NCBI GenBank assembly: GCA_947630845.1
Contig: CANRJB010000008.1
Location: 1 to 64,000, forward strand
Origin: an uncultured Clostridia bacterium
Lineage (GTDB): Bacteria; Bacillota; Clostridia; Oscillospirales; Ruminococcaceae
Reading direction: 5' to 3'
DNA length: 64,000 nt
Below, piece by piece: positions 60,700-64,000 of the stretch. A program made the position numbers and the translations under genes. Each line of letters begins with the position of its first letter. Position 1 is the first letter of the stretch. Below the pieces are notes generated by a model. It ran no database searches and had not been told where the DNA came from. It saw only the letters and a program-made list of their open reading frames with translations.

Positions 60700-63318
60700 T
60701 CAGCGGCGGCTGTGCCATGTAAAGAATGAAGTAATGACCGGCACAGCAAAGGAAAAGCCGAGTGCCTGATACAGGATGTTCCCCGACAGAGCTGCCGTTC
60801 CGAAAATGCCTTGCGCAAATGGCAGCCAGATCGTTGCCGCAAGCATAAGGGCTGAAATCAGTACTGCGCCGATAAGCTTCCAGTTGGAAAAGTAATGCAC
60901 GCTGAAAATCGTTCCATGCTCCGACTTACACTCAAAAACATGGATGAGCTGTGACACGACCAGTGTCAGGAGTGCAGCCGTGCGTGCCTCTGTGAGTGTG
61001 CTGCCGAAACGTAGTGCCGTGCTGAAAGAACCCAATGTACACAGTCCGATCATGATACCTCTCCAGACAATACGGCTCATCAAGCCCCCTGCGAAAAAGC
61101 TCTCATCCGGCTTTCGTGGGGGACGTTTCATCAACCCCTCCTCCGGCGGTTCAAGCCCCAGTGCAATGGCAGGCAGTCCGTCCGTCGCTAAATTTACCAG
61201 CAAAAGCTGCACCGGCAGCAGCACGACCGGCATCCCCATAAGAATGCCGAGGAACATTGTAATGACTTCCCCGATGTTGCACGAGAGCAGATAGCGCACG
61301 AATTTCCGGATGTTCGCATAAATACAGCGTCCCTCTTTTACTGCCCGGACAAGGGTGGCAAGATTATCATCCGTGAGAACGACATCGGCAGCTTGTTTGG
61401 CAACATCCGTACCGCTCTGCCCCATGGCAACACCTACATCAGCTTCCTTGATGGCAGGTGCATCATTCACGCCGTCGCCCGTCATGGTGACGATATGCCC
61501 TGCACGCTTATAGGCACGTACCAGCCGCAGTTTGTGCGACGGATTTACCCGTGCAAAAACCGTGATTTTCGGCAATCGCCTGTCAAGCTGTGCATCACTC
61601 ATAAGGTCAAGCTCATCCCCTGTGACAACTTCTCCTCCACGCAGCAGACCTGCCTGTCTGGCAATCGCAGCAGCAGTTTTCTTGTGGTCGCCGGTGATCA
61701 TGACCGTCCGGACGGATGCTGCCGCACAGGTGCGGATCGCTTCCTTAGCCTCGGGACGTGGAGGGTCAAGCATACCCGTCAGCCCAAGAAACACCATGCC
61801 ATTCTGCGCATCGCCGAGGGTATCACATCGCTTTTCTGCAAATGCCAGTACACGCAGTGCCTTGGCGGACAGGGATTCTGCCTGTTCACGTATCTGCTTT
61901 TCGAGTGCCGGGGTCATGGGCATATCGCCTGTCTTCATCCGCACAAATCCGCAGCGACGCAGCAGCACATCACATGCTCCCTTCACGCACACCAGCCGTC
62001 CCTTTCCCTTCCGGACAAGCACTGCCATGCAGCGTGTATCGCTGTCGAACGGTTCTTCCTCTACACGGCTGAGATCCAGTGTTTTCGGAGAGATCCCCCC
62101 CTTTGCAGCAGCGGCAAGAAGGGCGATCTCTGTCGGGTCACCGACTGCTGTCCAGCTGCCTGTGCCGGTCAGCTCCCCTCTGTTCCGGGAAGATGCCGTT
62201 CCGGTCAGCTCCGCATTGTTGCAAAGTACTGCACACCGCAGGAGACTTTCCAGCGCAGGAACACTTTTCGGGTTGACATGCATGTTCTTTTCCATGATCG
62301 CCCCGTCCATTTTCAGACCGCTTCCTGTGACAGTAAATTCCCGGTCGGGGGTCATGATATGGGTGACGGTCATACGGTTTTCGGTAATGGTACCAGTCTT
62401 GTCGGAACAGATGACAGATGTGCAGCCAAGTGTTTCTACGCTGTGCAGACGGTTCACAAGTGCCTTCTGCTGCATCATCCGGCTCACGGCAAGTGCAAGC
62501 GCAATCGTGACTGTTGCAGGCAGCCCTTCCGGGATGGCTGCAATGGCAATGGAGATCCCCGTCATCAGCATGTCAAACACCGGTTCGCCACGCAGCACAC
62601 CTGCTACAAACACTGCCACACATACCCCGATGCAGATGAGTGCGAGTACCTTGCCCAGTTCGCCGAGACGTTTCTGGAGAGGGGTTTCAGAGCGTCCGAT
62701 AGAGGACAGCATACCGGAAATCTGTCCCATCTGGGTATTTTTTCCAGTTGCTGTGACTTCTGCTGTACCCGAACCCCTTGTGACGGCAGTGCCGCTGTAG
62801 AGGAGATAGGGCAGGTGCAAGCCGGACAGCTCTGCTTTGTGCGTGCCGCTGCATTTTTCCACAGGCTCTGCTTCGCCCGTCAGGATGGATTCGTTTGCAT
62901 ACAGGCGATTCGCTGTCAGCAGCAGACAATCCGCCGGTACGCAGTCCCCTGCCTCCACAGCGATCACATCCCCCGGTACAAGCTGTTCTGCCGGAAGCTC
63001 TTGTAAAGTCCCGTCACGCCACACCCTTGCAGTGGGAGCAGTCATGTCCCGGAGTGCTTCGAGGGTCTTTTCCGTGCGGTACTCCTGCACAAATCCAAGA
63101 ATCGCATTGAGCAGGACAATGACTATGATCGTGACAGCATCCGTCCATTCGCCGAGCAGTGCGGAAATGCCGGTCGCTGCAAGCAGGATCAGCACCATTG
63201 CATCCCGGAATTGCGACAGGAAGATACGCACAGGTCCCGGCGGCTTGACCTGTACAAGGGTATTGCTGCCGGATTCTTTTCTTCGTTCATCTGCCTGTAC
63301 AGTGGTAAGTCCCTTCAT
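60700..63318 (-). CDS. P-type cation ATPase, calcium type (PMR1/SERCA class)
   Basis: An 872-residue P2-type pump. The catalytic Asp is in ICSDKTGTITENRM, the TGE motif in ILTGEAEPV, the PEGLP motif in AAIPEGLPATVTIALALAVSRMM (as AIPEGLPATV), and the hinge is MTGDGVNDAPAIKEADVGVAMG (as TGDGVNDAPAIKEA). Ten membrane segments fit. PEGLP places it with calcium or calcium/manganese pumps. It probably exports divalent cations. Start at ATG 63318 with GAGGTGATG. Divergent from the gene at the right edge. Confidence 0.93.
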   Translation of the reverse strand: MKGLTTVQADERRKESGSNTLVQVKPPGPVRIFLSQFRDAMVLILLAATGISALLGEWTDAVTIIVIVLLNAILGFVQEYRTEKTLEALRDMTAPTARVWRDGTLQELPAEQLVPGDVIAVEAGDCVPADCLLLTANRLYANESILTGEAEPVEKCSGTHKAELSGLHLPYLLYSGTAVTRGSGTAEVTATGKNTQMGQISGMLSSIGRSETPLQKRLGELGKVLALICIGVCVAVFVAGVLRGEPVFDMLMTGISIAIAAIPEGLPATVTIALALAVSRMMQQKALVNRLHSVETLGCTSVICSDKTGTITENRMTVTHIMTPDREFTVTGSGLKMDGAIMEKNMHVNPKSVPALESLLRCAVLCNNAELTGTASSRNRGELTGTGSWTAVGDPTEIALLAAAAKGGISPKTLDLSRVEEEPFDSDTRCMAVLVRKGKGRLVCVKGACDVLLRRCGFVRMKTGDMPMTPALEKQIREQAESLSAKALRVLAFAEKRCDTLGDAQNGMVFLGLTGMLDPPRPEAKEAIRTCAAASVRTVMITGDHKKTAAAIARQAGLLRGGEVVTGDELDLMSDAQLDRRLPKITVFARVNPSHKLRLVRAYKRAGHIVTMTGDGVNDAPAIKEADVGVAMGQSGTDVAKQAADVVLTDDNLATLVRAVKEGRCIYANIRKFVRYLLSCNIGEVITMFLGILMGMPVVLLPVQLLLVNLATDGLPAIALGLEPPEEGLMKRPPRKPDESFFAGGLMSRIVWRGIMIGLCTLGSFSTALRFGSTLTEARTAALLTLVVSQLIHVFECKSEHGTIFSVHYFSNWKLIGAVLISALMLAATIWLPFAQGIFGTAALSGNILYQALGFSFAVPVITSFFTWHSRR

Positions 63319-63432
63319 AACATCACCTCATCAGAATTGTTCCGATGTATCCTATGCAGGGCTTGACCGGAATAGACGTGGCAGATGTCCCATCCGGATT
63401 CAGGGGTACAGAACAAGAATGCAGATTGTGTC

Positions 63433-63461
63433 TTGCATTTTTCAGAAAGATGTGGTATAAT
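63433..63461 (+). promoter_or_regulatory. Promoter of the carbohydrate-binding protein at the right edge
   Basis: TTGCAT (63433-63438), 17 bases, TATAAT (63456-63461), with TGG before the -10. Confidence 0.75.
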
Positions 63462-63540
63462 CTAAATAATACAAAAGGGAACAGCAGAAAATGCAGCGTT
63501 CATTTTCCGGAACACCTTATCGACAAAGGAGGAATTCATC

Positions 63541-64000
63541 ATGAGGTTTCGTCATTTGCTCAGCACTCTCACAGCCCTCTGCATGGGGGTGGTATCTCTC
63601 GGAGCAGAGGGGGTTGTCATTCCGAAAGCGGAGGATGTGCTGAAATATGAATTTGAGGACGGTGCAACGTCCGGCGGCAAGATCTACACCGAAGGCTGGG
63701 TCGGTAATACGCAGGAGGACGGCTCGGGAGAGGAAATGGATGTGACCGGATTCTCCGGCACGGGCTTTTCCTATCTTGACCAGAAGGGCACGACTGTAAG
63801 CGTGACAGTTGATGTGCCGGAGGGCGGACTGTATGAGATGAAGGTCGCCTACTGTGAACCCTACGACACCAATAAAAAAGTGCAGTACCTCAACATCAAC
63901 GGTGTCAATCAAGGGGAAACCAGTTTCCCCTATTGCCTGCAATTCAAGGAGATGGATGCCGGTATTGCGGTACTTGAAAAAGGGCAGAATACCATTGAAT
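63541..64000 (+). CDS. Secreted carbohydrate-binding protein, truncated by the window edge
   Basis: Starts at ATG 63541 with AAAGGAGG and runs off the window after 153 residues. A signal peptide is likely (MRFRHLLSTLTALCMGVVSLGAEG, in part, about 1-24). The mature part looks like a CBM35/CBM6-type beta-sandwich: YEFEDGATSGG, then GGLYEMKVAYCEPYD, and LEKGQNTIE at the edge. In Ruminococcus such modules commonly precede GH26 mannanase or similar domains, but the catalytic part is not in the window. Confidence 0.75.
   Translation, partial: MRFRHLLSTLTALCMGVVSLGAEGVVIPKAEDVLKYEFEDGATSGGKIYTEGWVGNTQEDGSGEEMDVTGFSGTGFSYLDQKGTTVSVTVDVPEGGLYEMKVAYCEPYDTNKKVQYLNINGVNQGETSFPYCLQFKEMDAGIAVLEKGQNTIE

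Noticed and set aside
61393..63006. 537-residue plus-strand frame
   Set aside because: Antisense to the P-type ATPase; Cys/His/Arg-rich shadow composition.

Overview
The window looks like a chromosomal segment of a fibre-degrading gut Firmicute of the Ruminococcus / Oscillospiraceae type. The signs are a secreted family 5 cellulase ending in a type I dockerin, a second secreted carbohydrate-binding protein at the right edge, all three [FeFe]-hydrogenase maturases, an uninterrupted SigK, a trp operon behind a T-box, and strong AGGAGG-type ribosome binding sites. The species is inferred from gene content only. I saw no rRNA, tRNA, CRISPR array, transposase, integrase or prophage gene.

Layout. 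1-2705: an ECF sigma factor with a membrane anchored partner, then a CPBP-family membrane protease. 2753-8544: a minus-strand thiamine operon, thiS-thiG-thiH-tenI-thiE-thiD-thiC, with no thiF and no recognisable TPP riboswitch. 8618-15100: a divergent four-gene operon encoding a MoxR-type AAA+ ATPase, a DUF5682 protein, a VWA protein and a SWIM zinc-finger protein. This is the strongest candidate for an uncharacterised system. 15021-21039: SpoVB/YabM-like flippase, aminotransferase, unknown protein, trpS, mazG, HU and rqcP, a partial match to the yabM-yabN-yabO region of Bacillus. 21075-22176: a metal-responsive cluster (Feo-associated Cys-rich peptide, DtxR/MntR regulator, TSCPD protein) with a clear DtxR-type palindrome. 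22241-25848: dockerin cellulase and a Nudix-HAD fusion. 25933-28989: a PadR / DUF1700 / DUF4097 operon with a perfect palindromic operator, and a convergent membrane protein.

29164-35970: T-box leader, then trpE, trpGD fusion, trpC, trpF, trpB, trpA, tightly coupled by overlapping start and stop codons. 36120-41556: hpt, uppP, a cytoplasmic family 43 glycosidase, a second ECF sigma/partner pair and coaBC. 41608-43972: hydF and hydE, divergent. 43995-45759: a PAS / degenerate GGDEF / EAL protein. 45855-47250: a long TA microsatellite, a third ECF sigma/partner pair, a structured intergenic segment and a 45-residue Asn/Ser-rich small protein. 47285-49565: GH13 amylase fused to DUF1653, with an HD protein. 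49738-54965: repeat lipoprotein, PRTase-like protein with rhomboid protease, small unknown protein, DUF389 protein, HAD phosphatase, HD protein and CmpB-like membrane protein. 55024-57397: hydG and sigK. 57488-63318: a large MacB/FtsX-type ABC transporter and a PMR1/SERCA-type cation ATPase. 63433-64000: a truncated secreted carbohydrate-binding protein.

Recurrent sequence features. Almost every promoter I can place is a -35 hexamer, exactly 17 bases, then TATAAT or TATACT, usually with a TGN extension. A small palindrome with CTGTCATCCT / AGGATGACAG arms recurs between genes in at least three good and two degenerate copies.
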